Shown here: piece by piece, positions 26,101-38,043 of the stretch | How positions within the stretch are numbered: position 1 is the first letter of the stretch | Layout of the letters: each line of letters begins with the position of its first letter | NCBI GenBank assembly: GCA_003342895.1 | Contig: PTFA01000028.1 | Location: 2,844,505 to 2,908,504 of the forward strand | From: Casuarius casuarius | Taxonomy: Eukaryota; Chordata; Aves; Casuariiformes; Casuariidae | Length of the DNA: 64,000 nucleotides | Direction: 5' to 3' | Program-made: the position numbers and the translations under genes | Notes under the pieces: model-generated | Seen by the model: the letters and a program-made list of their open reading frames with translations, nothing else | Told to the model about the DNA's origin: nothing | The model's database searches: none

Positions 26101-29100
26101 CACTGGAGGAAGCTGACTGTTCCATGACCTGGAAGGAAATTTCTACCAGATACAATAAGCAGTTAATTTGCCTTAATATTTAGACAGGTACAGTTATGTG
26201 TTATAGAGCATTAGAACAAATTCTTGTTTGAAATAGTGAAGAACTGGAAAAGAGCTAGGATTAATTTTAGGCATCCAATATAATGAAACTCAATGTTGTA
26301 GTCTGATTCCTGTCTTTTTCTATGTAGTGATCAATCACAAAGTGACTCCAGTACTAAGGATTTCTGGATGAACATGCAAGCTATAACTGTCTACCTCAAG
26401 AAACTATCAGAGCAGAATCCATCTGCATCCTATTATAATGTGGATGTTTTAAAGTATCAGGTAAATACTTTTTTCCCTTTGGAATTTTTTAAGAACTCTG
26501 ATATATTCATTTTTATACAGAAATTACAAAAATTGTTCTTTATTTGCTACCGTGAAGATGAACTGTCATCCTGCAGCTGGGTGATGCCGGGTATGTCACT
26601 GTTTCCAACCCGCAGGGTCTGCCCAAGCTTTGTGTATATTCCTGTTGTGCCTTCTCATCACTCCCTTGGAGTCATGACTTGTTTCAGCTTGCTCACACTT
26701 CACTCCATGTGTGCAAGCTTCTAACATTGCTTCTTTAGGTATCTGTTAGCAAAGTGAAACTTTACACTGAATTTAAAGGCATTTATTTGAGTTTGTCATT
26801 GTGTAATTTTTGAGGAAAAGAGAGACTCAGCCCAAAGGGAGGACGGGGATTTGCTAGGCCTGCTTTGAGATGGTTCAACTGCTGAATCCACCATCTCTAA
26901 AATCAAAAAAAACAAAAGAACCTAGACAATGGAGCTGTTAATGTCATCATAGTTTTCCACATCCTCCCAGTATAGCATAAAATCTTGACATACTGAATAT
27001 ATAAAAAGAGTAGTAGGTACATGGAGAACTCCTGAGGAAGGTGGAAGGAACACAGGACGCTTCCTTGGATTGCAGAAACAAGTATTGTGAGAGAATGAGA
27101 TTTATTTGAGAACTTTAATGGTGGGGGAGAATGAGGCATTGGCATGCAGAAGCCCTGGCAGATGGAAGCGGTTCTGGCCTGGCAAGGAAGGGGGCCCTGG
27201 GCTGCAGCAGGTTCCTCAGGCAGATTAGCAGGATTGTAGAGGCGCAGGAGGCAGTAGCACAAGCTCAGCTACAGAAGCAGCAGCACCCAACCCTCCTGCA
27301 GCGGGAAGATATTGCTTTTAATAGGTAAAAATTGTTTTGCTAGCTTCCTAGCAAATGACAGGTATTGCCCTCTGCTATTTGCTCTTTGGGCAGTTGAATT
27401 GCTATGGCACACAACAGCTAAGGATAGTCATTTTCACCTAGGAATGTTTCTTGTGTGAAGCAGAACATAAATCAAAGTAACTGTTTTTGTCTTAAGAAAG
27501 CCAGGACAGGAAGGAGCCTCACAGGCCCAAGGGAGGTTAATTTTTTTTTATTTTAATTTAAAACAAAAGAAAGAAGCAGGAATTACTTTAGCCTACAGCA
27601 ATTTTTAGAATTCTGAGATTAAAGGCTCAGAAGCCAGTCGTTCTCTTGATCTTGTGTCAGTATTTAGGATTATGCTCGTTACCATCATTCCATAATTCTG
27701 CCCAAAAGTAGAGAGATGTTAATTAAGCTGCTTTCAATGGTTTACTCTTTTACAGGTATCTTCAAATGGCATCCAGTCCACTCCATTGAATCTTGCAACT
27801 TACTGGAAATGTAATGCTAGCACTACTGATGTGAGAGTGGATTATAAATACAACCCCGAGTCTATGACTGTGCCCAGTACGCTGTCTAACGTACAGGTTG
27901 TGGTACCAGTAGATGGAGGAGTAACAAACATGCAATCACTTCCACCTGCAAAATGGTATTATCAATACTTTTATTTTTATTACTTCAAACTCACGTTAGT
28001 GTATTTATTAGGGTTACAGACAGCCTGAAAAATCTCACTAGAAGAAAGAGCTAATATTTTTTTCTCCTGATAAAATACATAGTAATAGATATCTGGGACA
28101 CTGTTTTGGTCCAAAACAGATCACATACAGTTGATTTATATAAACTAAAATAAGTCTATATGCACCCATTCCAACCTATATAATAATACAAGCCCTTATG
28201 AAGTTTTCAAGGTTTCTTTTCTTTGGGCCAACAGACAAGGAGGTATTTTCAATTACATGATTTGAAATCAAAATCTCTTAACACTTAAAAATGTGTGCAT
28301 ATGGTTTGTCAGAAAAAGCAGAAGAAATGCAGTTCTTAAAAACATTTCTTGATCATTTTAACTTAAATACTAGCTTCTAACTGAACTTGTTTTATAAGAA
28401 AACTGAGTAACAGAAGAGCTCTCCATAAACCAGGTAGCATTGGCACATGATTCAAGAGTCATGCTGACTGACTCACAGCTCCCTGCCACCACTTTCTAAG
28501 CCTGCAGGCCACTTAAAGCAGCACCTGAAAGTGAGACACAGGTCTCGGAGGTACAGCCAGCAGTCTCACATGGATGACAGCAATCACCACTGCTCCCCCT
28601 CATGCCGCCTTCATGAAGATGCAACCTTCAGCCTGGTTCCAGGGCATTGGCACGTCCTTACTCTGTGAGACCAGAGAGGTTTTTGAGTTGTGGAGCACTA
28701 ACTTAGGCTTGGGACAGTGTTAGCTGTATAAAGAGGCGGTGAGTACATCTGAGCTCCGCTCTAAGCTCAGGTGCAAGGCAGACACACCTTTATGTTCTCC
28801 TGTTTGCTTTGTTTAGTTTTTCACACGCTAGTTTAACCAGTTTAAACAATTGTTTAAAAAACTGTTAAGTAGTTAAAATGATAAAGTATTTTTACAAACC
28901 TCCATTTAGAGATGTAACTTACACACACATGGTCTGTAAGTTACTGGTGTAAATCTAGGGAATTAATACTGTAAAATTGGTACTTATAACTAACCTAGCT
29001 TTCTCTTACAGGAACGCAGACCAGATGAAAGCTTATTGGAAAATATCTAGCATTTCAGAGAAGTCTGAGAATGGAGGCAAGTTTCATTCTTTGTTTTGTT

Positions 29101-30215
29101 TTCTTGTACAGAAAAATGGTAACAGTAAAAATGTAATCATTTTAGCCTCCATCGTCTCATGCCTGCTGACATTTCTTCCCATGCTCTATCCTGTTTGCCA
29201 GTTCACCATCTTCTCAATGAAATTTCTCCTGAGAGATTCCATTCACAGTGAGACATCAAAAAATACAATTAGTTTATTAATTATAAAAGGAGAAATAGTC
29301 AAACTACTTGAAAGCCATTTAGTAGCTGTAAAATAGGACTTAGACCGGTTAAGGAAATTATTGCATCAATGCTATTTAGAAATAAGCAGTTATTCAGAGA
29401 AAAATACATTTAATACCTGTTTTTCCACACAGTCTGACAATCAAAGTAGAGATGGGTGAGCAGAAGAACTGTTAAAAATCACCAAAAACTCTGTGCTGAG
29501 ACAGGCTTAGCTGTAGATGATGCCTGACCAACATTTTGAGGGTCTTTGTTTTGACCATATACTACTCTCAAAAAACGGATCTGTGTACATCTGCCCAAAG
29601 TGGTAATTCCTAGCATTTTCTAAGGTACCAATAGTTATCCTCTGCACAGCTGCCCTTCCCTGAGGTCCAGTTGATGTCATAGCTCTTCTAGAAAAGCATT
29701 GCTTCTGCTAAGGCTAAAGTAGAAAAGCAGGACTAAAACGGAGGCACCTCATCCACAAATCTTCTGTGGAGAAAAGGGCTCGTGGGGTAAGGAAAAGACC
29801 TTTAGCCCTGTTACGACTTTAGTGAAAGACATTATCGAAGCACAGGTTTGCTTGTAAATATGATGGGTTTCATACAGGAACCAGAAGCCTGGAAAGTTAA
29901 AAGCCTCTTCCAATGCTGCAAATCCCCCCTACCCTGTGACAAAGCCTAGAGAACTATTGGACAAGGAACGAAAGGGGCAGAGAGTCACTTAGTTATTCCA
30001 ACAAAATCATGGGGAATTCAATCTGGCAGGTTACTGCTGTAGTCTGGTACATTTTATCAATCACTGACCTCACGGTTCTTTGCCCTCTGTCTTCCATTAT
30101 TACTGTGTAGGGACATACTTTTCTTTTTTCCTTTTCCAAACTGGAGCTTTTCTTAAAAAAATAAAACCCACATATATACATACATATATATATATACACA
30201 CACACACATGCGTGT

Positions 30216-30246
<31 letters not shown>

Positions 30247-32033
30247 CATGAATGCAGCCAGCTGAAGAGTTGCTGCACACCTGTAGAGCTGCATAAACTA
30301 GGCTGCCAGTGATGCAGATTACATCTCGTGTGCAAGCAGTTATGTGCAAGCAGGCTTGCATATATCCCACCACTTCTGCTCTATTCTCTTCTCACCATCT
30401 TTCACCTCATTTTCTTTGGGCATAAATATTTAGTAATCAAGACCCAATATTAGGAAGAAGTAATACTCTGCCAGTCTTAACACCTGTGGAAGCAAAGGGA
30501 CAAGTTATAGAAACATTGTTAATAGAAAGATACATGTCTTGAAGTCCTCTTTATTCTAGCCTGCAGGGTGGTAAAATATGTTTTTAAAACAAAGAACCAA
30601 CATACTTACAGTGCAAAAAAAGTTCTGATTTACCCAAACCGATAGACCTATCAGAAGAAATGAAATTGATCTTAAGCCAAATTTATCAAGAACAAACTAC
30701 CGCATAAAACATTTTAATCCATTAATTCCTGCATTTTCCCCAATAACATTTCAGTTACTAAATTTCTTAGTCATTTAATAGTTCCTATCAGCTAGTAATA
30801 CCAAGGTGTTTTAAGGAAGTACAAATACTTGACTTTTACTATTCCATTACTAATTATTTAAATCTCATACTTTTTTCACACCTTATAGTGCAAGAACAAA
30901 ACAATTGTTTAGAACTAGAAAAAAGGGAGCAGTGACAACTTTTTTTTTAATTTAGATTTGCCTTCGTTTAACTACAGAAGTATATTTAAAGTAATTTTGA
31001 ACTGTTGCTACTTTATGATGCCTCTGAAGTCAACTTTGCCAGTTTATAAAGATCAACTGAAGGTTTTGGAAAAATGTATTTAATCAGGCTTGTCTTTATC
31101 AGAAAAATAAATAAGAATTTCTTTCTACTGGGTGCCTTACTGTTTAGATGCATTTCTTCTAATGGAGCTGGTTTTGTTCATGTAGATTCATCTAGACGGA
31201 TTGTAACATTTAAATACTCTGATGTGCTTTCAGATCCACTAATGAAAAGTGCAACCTAAGAGATAAGTGGCATTAAACACAGACCAGCAAGCATACACAA
31301 TAATTATAGGGCCCAATCAAGTATTTCATATAATAAAATAAGAGACTACCAGGCTGTCTGGTATACATAGTCTTCTAAGAGTATAATCTTGTAGAAATGT
31401 ATACTACTTTTCACTAAATCTTTTGTAAGTCCTTGTCTTAGGCGGAGTATCGGAAAAAAAATTGTGCTCTCATCTCTTATGGAAATTTATGTAGGCCTGC
31501 CTGTAGCAGCAGATATTAAAGATATCATGTTAGTTTTACTACTTACTATTTAAACTTTTTGAGACTGTATTGCAAAACAGCCAGCCTTTCAGTTTTGTTG
31601 TTTTTATAGGTTCTGGATCCCTCAGGGCAAAATTTGAACTTTCAGAAGGACCCAGTAAACCAGCAACACTTGCAGTGCAATTCATTAGTGAAGGAAGCAC
31701 CCTTTCAGGAGTAGATGTAGAGCTAGCAGGCACCGGCTATCGGCTTTCCCTGCTCAAGAAGAGATTTGCCACTGGTAAGACACTGACATGCTTATGTATT
31801 CAAATTAATATGATTTATTCTGTAGCACCAGATTATTAAATATGAAAATGTAAAATAAATGATACATAAATAGCTATTCTTCCTTAAAATATGGCTGAAA
31901 ACTGTTTCACAGTATTTTGTTTTTCCATAGTTAATGAAACTGTTCCCAGGAAAATACTGACAAAATCTGGTTTCTATACTGACTGTAAAAAAACTACCTT
32001 TATTTTTCAGGACGGTATATGGCAGACTGCTGA
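5258..32033 (+). CDS. FCHO2: F-BAR domain only protein 2, 3' part (AP2-activator linker and mu-homology domain)
   Basis: FCHO2 is a membrane-bending endocytic protein that nucleates clathrin-coated pits and opens the AP2 adaptor (family knowledge). The N-terminal F-BAR exons lie upstream of this window. Exons: 5258-5312, 7787-7965, 8535-8546, 9631-9655, 10492-10534, 11227-11321, 16960-17063, 18210-18339, 20041-20100, 23053-23164, 23797-23952, 26328-26460, 27756-27955, 29012-29076, 31610-31774, 32011-32033. All junction phases agree, giving 518 codons plus TGA, which fits residues ~293-810 of the mammalian protein. Recognisable stretches are [66 protein letters not shown] and the C-terminal RFATGRYMADC. 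An optional 510-nt exon at 14826-15335 is listed separately. The order of linker then mu-homology domain is intact, with no stop or frameshift. Confidence 0.97.
5313..7786 (+). other. FCHO2: Minor-class (U12-type) AT-AC intron of FCHO2
   Basis: The intron starts ATATCCTTTT at 5313, the canonical U12 AT-AC donor. It ends in AC at 7785-7786, 10-11 nt after a TACCTTAAC branch motif (7768-7776). No GT or GC donor lets the flanking exons join in frame, whereas this choice gives A|AT = Asn and the expected protein ([12 protein letters not shown]). Recognition would be by the U11/U12 spliceosome. Confidence 0.9.
8535..8546 (+). CDS. FCHO2: 12-nt FCHO2 microexon (Arg-His-Ser-Pro)
   Basis: A four-codon exon, AGACACAGTCCT, is flanked by an AAAGCAG acceptor and a perfect GTAAGT donor. 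It encodes RHSP, which fits between ALSPAVS and AQMNRNSS exactly as in the mammalian protein. Both boundaries are phase 0, so it can be skipped without a frameshift. Confidence 0.9.
11322..14825 (+). other. FCHO2: FCHO2 intron with AAAT/TA microsatellite
   Basis: Intronic sequence upstream of the optional 510-nt exon. A (TAAA)n tract passing into (TA)n and poly-A lies at 11781-11830. No other feature that I can support. Confidence 0.6.
11781..11830. repeat. (TAAA)n/(TA)n microsatellite
   Basis: About seven TAAA units followed by about six TA units and an A9 run. Confidence 0.95.
14826..15335 (+). CDS. FCHO2: Optional 510-nt (170-codon) cassette exon of FCHO2
   Basis: The frame is open for 170 codons between a TTCCTTCAG acceptor and a GTATGG donor, phase 1 at both ends. 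It can therefore be included between exons 11227-11321 and 16960-17063 or skipped with no effect on frame. It begins [17 protein letters not shown] and ends SSCVHTNK. The composition is Ser/Thr-rich like the linker. Short motifs of endocytic type are visible: QWISFADEL (WxxF followed by acidic residues) and QSDLFNNII (DLF). I do not recall this segment from the ~810-residue mammalian protein, so it is probably an alternative, perhaps tissue-specific, exon. The exact donor could shift slightly. Confidence 0.72.
17414..17850 (-). mobile_element. CR1 LINE fragment, 3' region, reverse orientation
   Basis: Begins with AATCATAAAATCATC and GGTGGAAGGGACTTATGAAGG, the reverse complement of a CR1 3' end. 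It continues through typical CR1 phrases such as GGGCAACCTGCCACAGTGCTT, CTGAGGCTTCTCATCTGCAGG and CTTCCAGCCCTCAG. It lies in an FCHO2 intron, opposite to the gene, and is diverged and 5'-truncated as usual for avian CR1. Confidence 0.85.
18340..20040 (+). other. FCHO2: FCHO2 intron with GC-richer patch and hairpin/Z-DNA-prone tract
   Basis: The interval 19130-19600 is GC-richer than its surroundings. It contains a perfect hairpin (CCTGCCTG, 7-nt loop, CAGGCAGG at 19451-19473) followed by an alternating purine-pyrimidine GTGTGC/GCACAC tract to ~19498. Nothing coding is evident. Confidence 0.6.
20715..20925. promoter_or_regulatory. Small intronic CpG-rich patch
   Basis: About 210 bp rich in CpG (GCCGACGGGCTGCCG, GGGCCGGGGCGGGAG, GGCGACGGG, CGCGG) within AT-rich FCHO2 intron sequence, with a GC-box and a TGACGTCC CRE-like site. 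It could be an alternative promoter, an intragenic regulatory element or a GC-rich insertion. No transcript evidence can be seen. Confidence 0.4.
23053..32033 (+). CDS. FCHO2: FCHO2 mu-homology domain exons
   Basis: Starting with [19 protein letters not shown] (exon 23053-23164), these exons encode the C-terminal mu-homology domain. This is a beta-rich fold related to the cargo-binding domain of AP2 mu, and it recruits EPS15, intersectin and cargo adaptors. Visible segments include [20 protein letters not shown] (23797-23952), [20 protein letters not shown] (26328-26460), [20 protein letters not shown] (27756-27955), [18 protein letters not shown] (29012-29076) and [18 protein letters not shown] (31610-31774). 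The last coding exon adds only the final seven codons. The exon at 29012-29076 is followed by a GC donor. Confidence 0.95.
24915..25022. repeat. Local direct repeat flanking a perfect hairpin
   Basis: A 27-bp unit (ACTGAAAAAGT-TATTGTGGAAAAATG) occurs at 24915-24941 and again at 24996-25022 with one difference. Between them lies a perfect hairpin, TGTGGAAAA-TATG-TTTTCCACA (24956-24977), built from the same TGTGGAAAA core. Intronic in FCHO2. Confidence 0.85.
29077..31609 (+). other. FCHO2: GC-AG intron of FCHO2
   Basis: The upstream exon ends AATGGAG and the intron starts GCAAGT. Apart from the C this is a full match to the U1 consensus, as usual for GC-AG introns. Phase (G|GT = Gly) and the conserved [13 protein letters not shown] reading require this junction. 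The intron also contains the AT and CA repeat at 30170-30248. Confidence 0.88.
30170..30248. repeat. (TA)n/(CA)n microsatellite
   Basis: Compound ATAC, TA and CA dinucleotide tract in an FCHO2 intron, including an uninterrupted (AC) run of about 12 units. Open frames across it on either strand are artefacts of the repeat. Confidence 0.95.
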
Positions 32034-34325
32034 TGAACCTGTGAAAGTCATTGGATCAAAGGAGTGCAAGTAGCTCACTCTGCCCTCTCTACTTTTCAAA
32101 CACTATTTTAACATGCATTAATTTTTAAATTTTTTACTTACTTTGAGGCTGACTACAGAAGAGAAAATGCACTTTTAAAAGTCATTTTGCAAACTTTTTA
32201 TTACTTTATAATAGCACTGAAGTGAACTTCAACACTGTCTGTAAATGATCAACTGCAATATTTGGGAGAATTTGTTAAAATTTTAGTAAATTTATATAGA
32301 TTAAATCAAAATAGTAATCATTAGTTCTAATGAAAGTATGAAATTGTATGTTATACTGTAAACTTAAACCTAAAAATGTAGAAGAGCAAGCAAGAAATAT
32401 CTGAGCTTTCCATAAGTAATACTCAGTCATTTTTCAGATTCTTTAATTGCCAATGTTTAAAGAAAACAAAGGCAAAATCTCACAAAATTCTTCCATCTAC
32501 TCAATGTGCCATAAAACTGGTTGAGTTAGAGATGTATAAAAAAAAACTTGATGCCCATGTATCATATATTAATAACATGTAAGTTGTTTTACATAGGGGA
32601 TTTTTTTTCCTAAGTGCAATGTGTTACAAAATTGCAAAAGACAGAAGAGATTTAATTCTGCAGTTAGTAAACTTTATGGGCGTTGTGATTGTTTGAATTA
32701 ATGCTGTAGATTTAATTTATTTTTATATGAATTGCATAACATTTGTGCCTTTAAAAAAAAAAAAAAAGCTGTGCCTATCCAGTTTGTTATTCATGTGCCT
32801 CACTTCCTTTTTCAGAGTTTGGCTCTTCCATAAAGAAAGCATGGTGTTTGTATAATACATACAACTTTTATAAAAATTCCTGTGACTGGGATTTAGAAGG
32901 GAAATTTATGATAACTGGAGATTGTTTCATAAGAGGTTAAAAAGGCTGAATTACTTCCTCATGGGGTAATTGCAATAAATGCAGCCATAGTAAAGGGAGA
33001 CGCATCATACAAGACTTTGAAACTTCAATATAGTAACTTTAACGTCACCAAAGATGAGAATCCTGAAAAATCATAGAAGACTAGTAATATCAAACTTTTA
33101 AAGGCAAACAGCATTTCCCTTCACTCTGACTGTAAGTCTTTGGAGCTTAAGTGCTTTTGGGGTTGTGTGATGTGAATGTAAATGTAGTACTTTGGGAGGA
33201 ATAGCATTTTAGAAAAGTATGTTTTGGCAGCAGGATGACAAGTACTGCCGTTTGTATTAATTTAAATTTTATCTGTAACCATCAAGTTAATTATTTGTAT
33301 TGTCATCTATCTGCTTTCCACAGCCTAAGCATAAGGAAGTGACACATTGGTAACATTTTTTAAAGCAAGTCACTAATTTAGAAAGTCTTTTATGTATTTG
33401 TACTATTATTGTTTTTTCAATGCAGAAATCAAAAGTATTGGGGCAAAACAATTTAATAACCTCTAAATGGGAATTTTATATTACCATTCTGAGGACCAGT
33501 ATCTATTTCAAATTCTCTATTAAAACAACAAAACTTGCTTGAACTAATTCATACAAAACCAGTAATGAATCGGGCTGTTGAAGCTTTACAAAAAAAAAAA
33601 AGCTTTGTAGAGGCTATGTAAATTCTAATGTACACCATACACTTTGGCAGATGAGATTTCCATTGTTAGCACTAAGCACATGCTGTACTGTAGATCTGAC
33701 TGGAAGAGTACGTACGGCTCTTAATTTGCTAATCTTTTTGAATGGTGAAAATAACGTTTCTGACTCATAAAATGGTACAGTCTTTACTGGAATCTTAATT
33801 GTAATCTGCTTTGCAATCAAACTGTGTTTAACACGGCAACATCTTATTACTGAAAACCCAAAACTATATTATTGTTTCTAATCAAGTATTACTTTCATTT
33901 CTAAGTTAAATGAAGTAGTTATGTTTCAGCACTTTTAAACTAGCCTTCATTCAGGTGATTAAACATACATTTGCATTGGGTGCAGGTTACAATTTTGAAG
34001 CCATACAAGTTTATATAAACTTTTTGTAAAGAAATTCAAAAACAATGTAAAAAGTACATGTAGCTATCTGATGAAAAAAATGTATGTAGCAAGCTGGTTC
34101 TTGCTTGTGTATACAGCAATATCCTTTGTAGCTGCCTCCTCTTAAGAAAATTAACTTGTAAACACAACTCTAAAGGATCTGAATTTTTATGGATTGTTAC
34201 TACGTCAGACTGTAAATTAGAACATACAAGTTTATCTTACAAAATTGTAAATACTTCTGATTTTTCATAAAATGTAAATTTTAAAGAATTTTGCACCCAT
34301 AATAAACATGTAATATATAATTTAA
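32034..34325 (+). other. FCHO2: FCHO2 3' UTR
   Basis: About 2.3 kb of AT-rich sequence follows the TGA at 32031-32033, with no open frame of note. It contains a 15-A run at 32753-32767 and several ATTTA-like stretches. The first good AATAAA after the stop is at 34301-34306, so cleavage is expected near 34320. Confidence 0.75.
34301..34306 (+). terminator. FCHO2: FCHO2 polyadenylation signal
   Basis: Canonical AATAAA in the context CCCATAATAAACATG. After it, base composition shifts from T/G-rich toward A/C-rich, consistent with the end of the + strand transcript. Confidence 0.65.
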
Positions 34326-36800
34326 ATACTGACTTATATTGCTTATAGTTTTCAAATCAGTGCCACAGAGCTTTCAGGCAATAAGATAACAGAACAAAAA
34401 TATCCCTGTATTGAATATTTTTAAAGTGCTAATTGATTTGCAAGTGATAAGTGGTGGCAGAGATAACATGAATTGTTTTATATATTTTAAAAGTACCACA
34501 GAAGATCAGTGGGAAGATGATTTCTGCAAAGACTTGCAACTTTACTAAACTGGTATGCCTAACTAGTAAGTTAAATTAGGCAGAACTGCAGTTCTGCCTA
34601 TCTGAAAAATCTTGATTTTGTAGACATTAGCTAGCTTCTAGCTGCTTTCTCTGAATTTCATTATGCTGTGAAATGCTATATATTCCCTAACTTTATAAGC
34701 ATATCTGTTTTGCACACAGGAAAAAAATCATTAGCAAGATTAAAGTAATTCTTTCTTATTCCTTATGTTCCATCAGTCCAAAAAGAATACATTACTTAAG
34801 TACTACTTTGACAGTCTATGCCAAAAGTGTCAGCCTAGAACATTCTTTCCAAGCTGCAAGCACAGAAACAAAGGTTGAAATTTGACAAATACATATTTGA
34901 ACCAGTTTGCTTCCCACTAATCCCACAGACTCTACAGTTTAACAAGCCATAACTTATTAAACTGACCTTCTCAGCTGGCTGAGTATCATTTCAGTAAGTA
35001 CCATTCTTGTCATGCTGGAAAGTAATAGTCCAAGGCTTTGATTCTTGTCTACTACTGTAAGGCAGGAATGCAGAACATGGGAGGTGCCCAACTGTGTCAG
35101 ACCAAAGGGTCCCCCTAGCCCAGGGCCCCGTCTCACCAATGGCAGGAGACAAGACCCCCGTAAGGAGAGCTCACCACCATTTTCCCTCCCCTCACCCAGC
35201 ACCCTTGGTTACTGGTTAGGGATATAAGAGGGTAGGACTGTGCTCAGGCCTTCTAGTATTCATTTAACGTAGTGCCTGCTGTGCGTATTTTGGCCATACT
35301 CACTCAGAAATCACAGCTCGGGCACCCAAGTAACGCTTGACCTTTGTTATTGTAAGCCAGTGCCCATGCACTACTTGCAACTACTAAAAACTGGATTCAT
35401 ACTGTTCCAGCAGGTCTGTCATTATCTGAATAGATTATCAGTTAGCTTTTCAGGGATAATCAACTACCTCTATCACTGCCAAATAATACTTATGTAGGGT
35501 ATTTGAAGGAGCTAAAATATCCGATTATCAACTCCAACAGCGTGGGAGTAACAAATGTGGTGGGTTTTGTCATCTGACTATAAAGAAAAGTCTTCCATCA
35601 TGCCAAAAAACATTACATTTCAAGTCAAGTCTTGCATGTTTGAGAGGCTTAAGATAGGCATCTTAGTATCTGTGTACTTTTTGTTTTCTTGGAATTACTT
35701 ACATAATTGGTTTCCATTTCAGCTGTCATGAAAGGGCAATTTTACTTTAGAGCATGCAAGGAAAAAGGTAACTCAGGAATCCTCCAAGGATAGACTAAGC
35801 CAAAAACAATTCAAGATACTAAAGCAGCAAATAAGCATATTAAACTGCATGGTGCTCTTGACTGCACTGATTACCAGATCCCTTAATTGAAAACTTGATG
35901 TTTATCCTCAATTCTTTGCATGTTGTTACACTATTGAGTATTTCTCCTCAAACTCAATTTGACCTCCAGGTTTACTGATGTGTTGATTAAGCTCTCCCTT
36001 GGTTAATTCAATACCAATAGAAACCACACACTCTTTAAAGAATAAAACAATCTTAGAAACACAAGGGGCCTCTTCTGGGTTAATACACATTTAATACCCA
36101 AATTCTGCATTTTTCCTCTCTACTTTCACTTCATTTTGAATCAATGCATATGTGTTTCTTTCCATTTTTAAATCTGGGATGGCTATTTTAATTATAATAA
36201 CCTAAAACATGATTTTTATTTGTCATTGTCCCAGTTTGTGTTGTGTTTCTTGTTAAAAGCTTTGTTTTCTATGACTCAAACTTTTTTTTTCCATTCCTAA
36301 AACATATTTATCTAAAAAAACAGGATAACAACAACATATTCCCTCCCCCACCCATAAGTCATGACAACCTCACTATCCTGATTACCATTCAGCTTTTTCC
36401 TCTTATCATCCCCCGATCTCCCTTTGAATCTACCTTCTAGAAAATGTGACTCAGGAAAGTGAGCACTTCTGCTGCAGAAAGTTAGCAGTGGCAATGTGTT
36501 TGGTGATGCCTCTTGTAGTCTTCTGCTCGGTTCTTTCTTCGCCATGGTCAAATGAAGCAGCACATTTCTACAGCAGTTGCTGATGTGCCCCTCTAGCTGT
36601 CCCTCCTGCCTTTCAATTAGATACACTCCCTATATAATATATACAGCTTCCACAACCTCCCATTCCCCACTGCTGTCCTTGCTAGGGTGTATGAATAGTC
36701 ATCACTAATACAGTTATTAAACATCCAGCTGTTAGTGCTGATAACACACTGCATTCAGGCAAGATGCACGAACACAACTTTAAAGAAAGCTGTTAGTTAC
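34326..36800. other. Intergenic / 3' flank
   Basis: Contains the old interspersed repeat at 35040-35180. A possible minus-strand donor (CCAATTAT|GTAAGT near 35705) is visible but no convincing exon. Base composition favours A/C on the + strand, which may reflect minus-strand transcription. Confidence 0.4.
35040..35180. mobile_element. Old sauropsid interspersed repeat (CR1/LINE-like 3' family)
   Basis: The phrases GTGTCAGACCAAAGGG, CCTAGCCCAGG and CCAATGGCAGGAGACAAG resemble a dispersed repeat known from turtles, crocodiles and birds. Boundaries are approximate and the family name was not verified. Confidence 0.45.
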
Positions 36801-36864
36801 CTTCTGTTTGTGCTGCACTCTGTTCCTCTAGAGTCTTAAAGGACTCTGGATTTTGACAGAGCCC
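36801..36864 (-). CDS. Candidate minus-strand exon (GLCQNPESFKTLEEQS...)
   Basis: On the minus strand a CCTTAG acceptor and an AGAAG|GTAACT donor bracket 64 nt, open from phase 0 to phase 1. It reads GLCQNPESFKTLEEQSAAQT and one further Glu codon. It is a possible 3' exon of the minus-strand gene described at 46699-49979, but it is 10 kb away and no connecting chain has been worked out. Confidence 0.35.
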
Positions 36865-37984
36865 CTAAGGCCAAACAGGTATAACTGCCAGACCCTGACT
36901 AAGCACCAAACTTTGTTCCTGAACGCATATTTCTCCTCTGCATGTCAGGATCCCTCAGCCTCTGTGAACCAGTCCCCTCATGCTTCTAAGCAGGTCCTGC
37001 ACGCAGACCACACACTAACTACTTGAATTGCTCCTTCATGGGACAGTCATGTTCTGTGACCTGCCATCTTCACCGCTAGCCCTTGGCAGTCTCACTAGCC
37101 TATTCCCGTCTATGGGCCTGCTGCTGCTGCTGCAGCTTGTCTCCTGCTGAAATCACATTTCAGTTCTGAGTCACGGAACAGGCTGGATATCCACTTCCAG
37201 TGGAGAAAGCAGTATGTGATAACCCAGGTGACAGAATTAATTTAGTTTTATTTAAGATTCTACATGCAGAAGATGATTGCGCTACTCAGAATCCTATCTT
37301 GTATTTCTAGGACAAGAAACAACCTCAGAAGAACACAATATTACTCTTAATTTCCCTATTCTGTCTCCTGGGAGTATAATGTTTGCACTCTATTACATAC
37401 AGAAAATATGTTGGGGGGGAACAAATGTGGGCTCCAGAGTTCCCTGCAGTTTTTACCCTTTAGCTTGGCAGGGAGTGAGGGTAGACAAGTATCCAACACT
37501 CAAGTCTCCCATAAATTACTTGGAAATTCAAAAAAAAAGTAAGATGATGAAGCTCTAAAGCTATTCTTTTGTCTTGCTTGCTTAAGGAGACCCTCAACCT
37601 TCCCAATAGATAAAAGCTGACATCTTTAATAAACTGGGAAAAGAAGAGTATCTTCCCTTGCAGGATTTGCTGCTCTGTCCATGTAGCTGTGAGCTGGGCC
37701 TTAACATTGCTGCATGAACTGTGCTGATTGAGTGTTGGGAACACAGTTCACCTAAGCATCCTTCTTTGCTTCCAAGCACAAAGAGTTTCCTTGAAGGAAA
37801 AGCAGGGAACCTGTAGCCCCATTTCCCTGACCAGTTAACATTTGTGGATTGCTCAAGATTGCAGCTTCTTCTCCAGCTGATCCAGCAGATGCCACAGAGA
37901 TGTACTAGAATTCAGATCAAGAGTTTGACAAATAGCACCTCCAGCCTTTCCTCCAAGGGATCATCCAACTTAAATCAGGCTTGC

Positions 37985-38043
37985 AATGACATTGTTGGAC
38001 CAAATGATCTCCAGAGGTCCTTTCCAACCCCAACGACTCTATG
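37985..38043 (+). mobile_element. CR1 LINE 3' tail
   Basis: TTGGACCAAATGATCTCCAG followed by AGGTCCTTTCC, AACCCCAACG and ACTCTATGAC is the CR1 3' end in forward orientation. The 5' boundary is unclear; upstream sequence from ~37840 may belong to it. Confidence 0.8.

Noticed and set aside
29993..30373. 126-codon minus-strand open frame
   Set aside because: Produced by the CA/TA microsatellite (Val-Cys and Tyr-Ile repeats).
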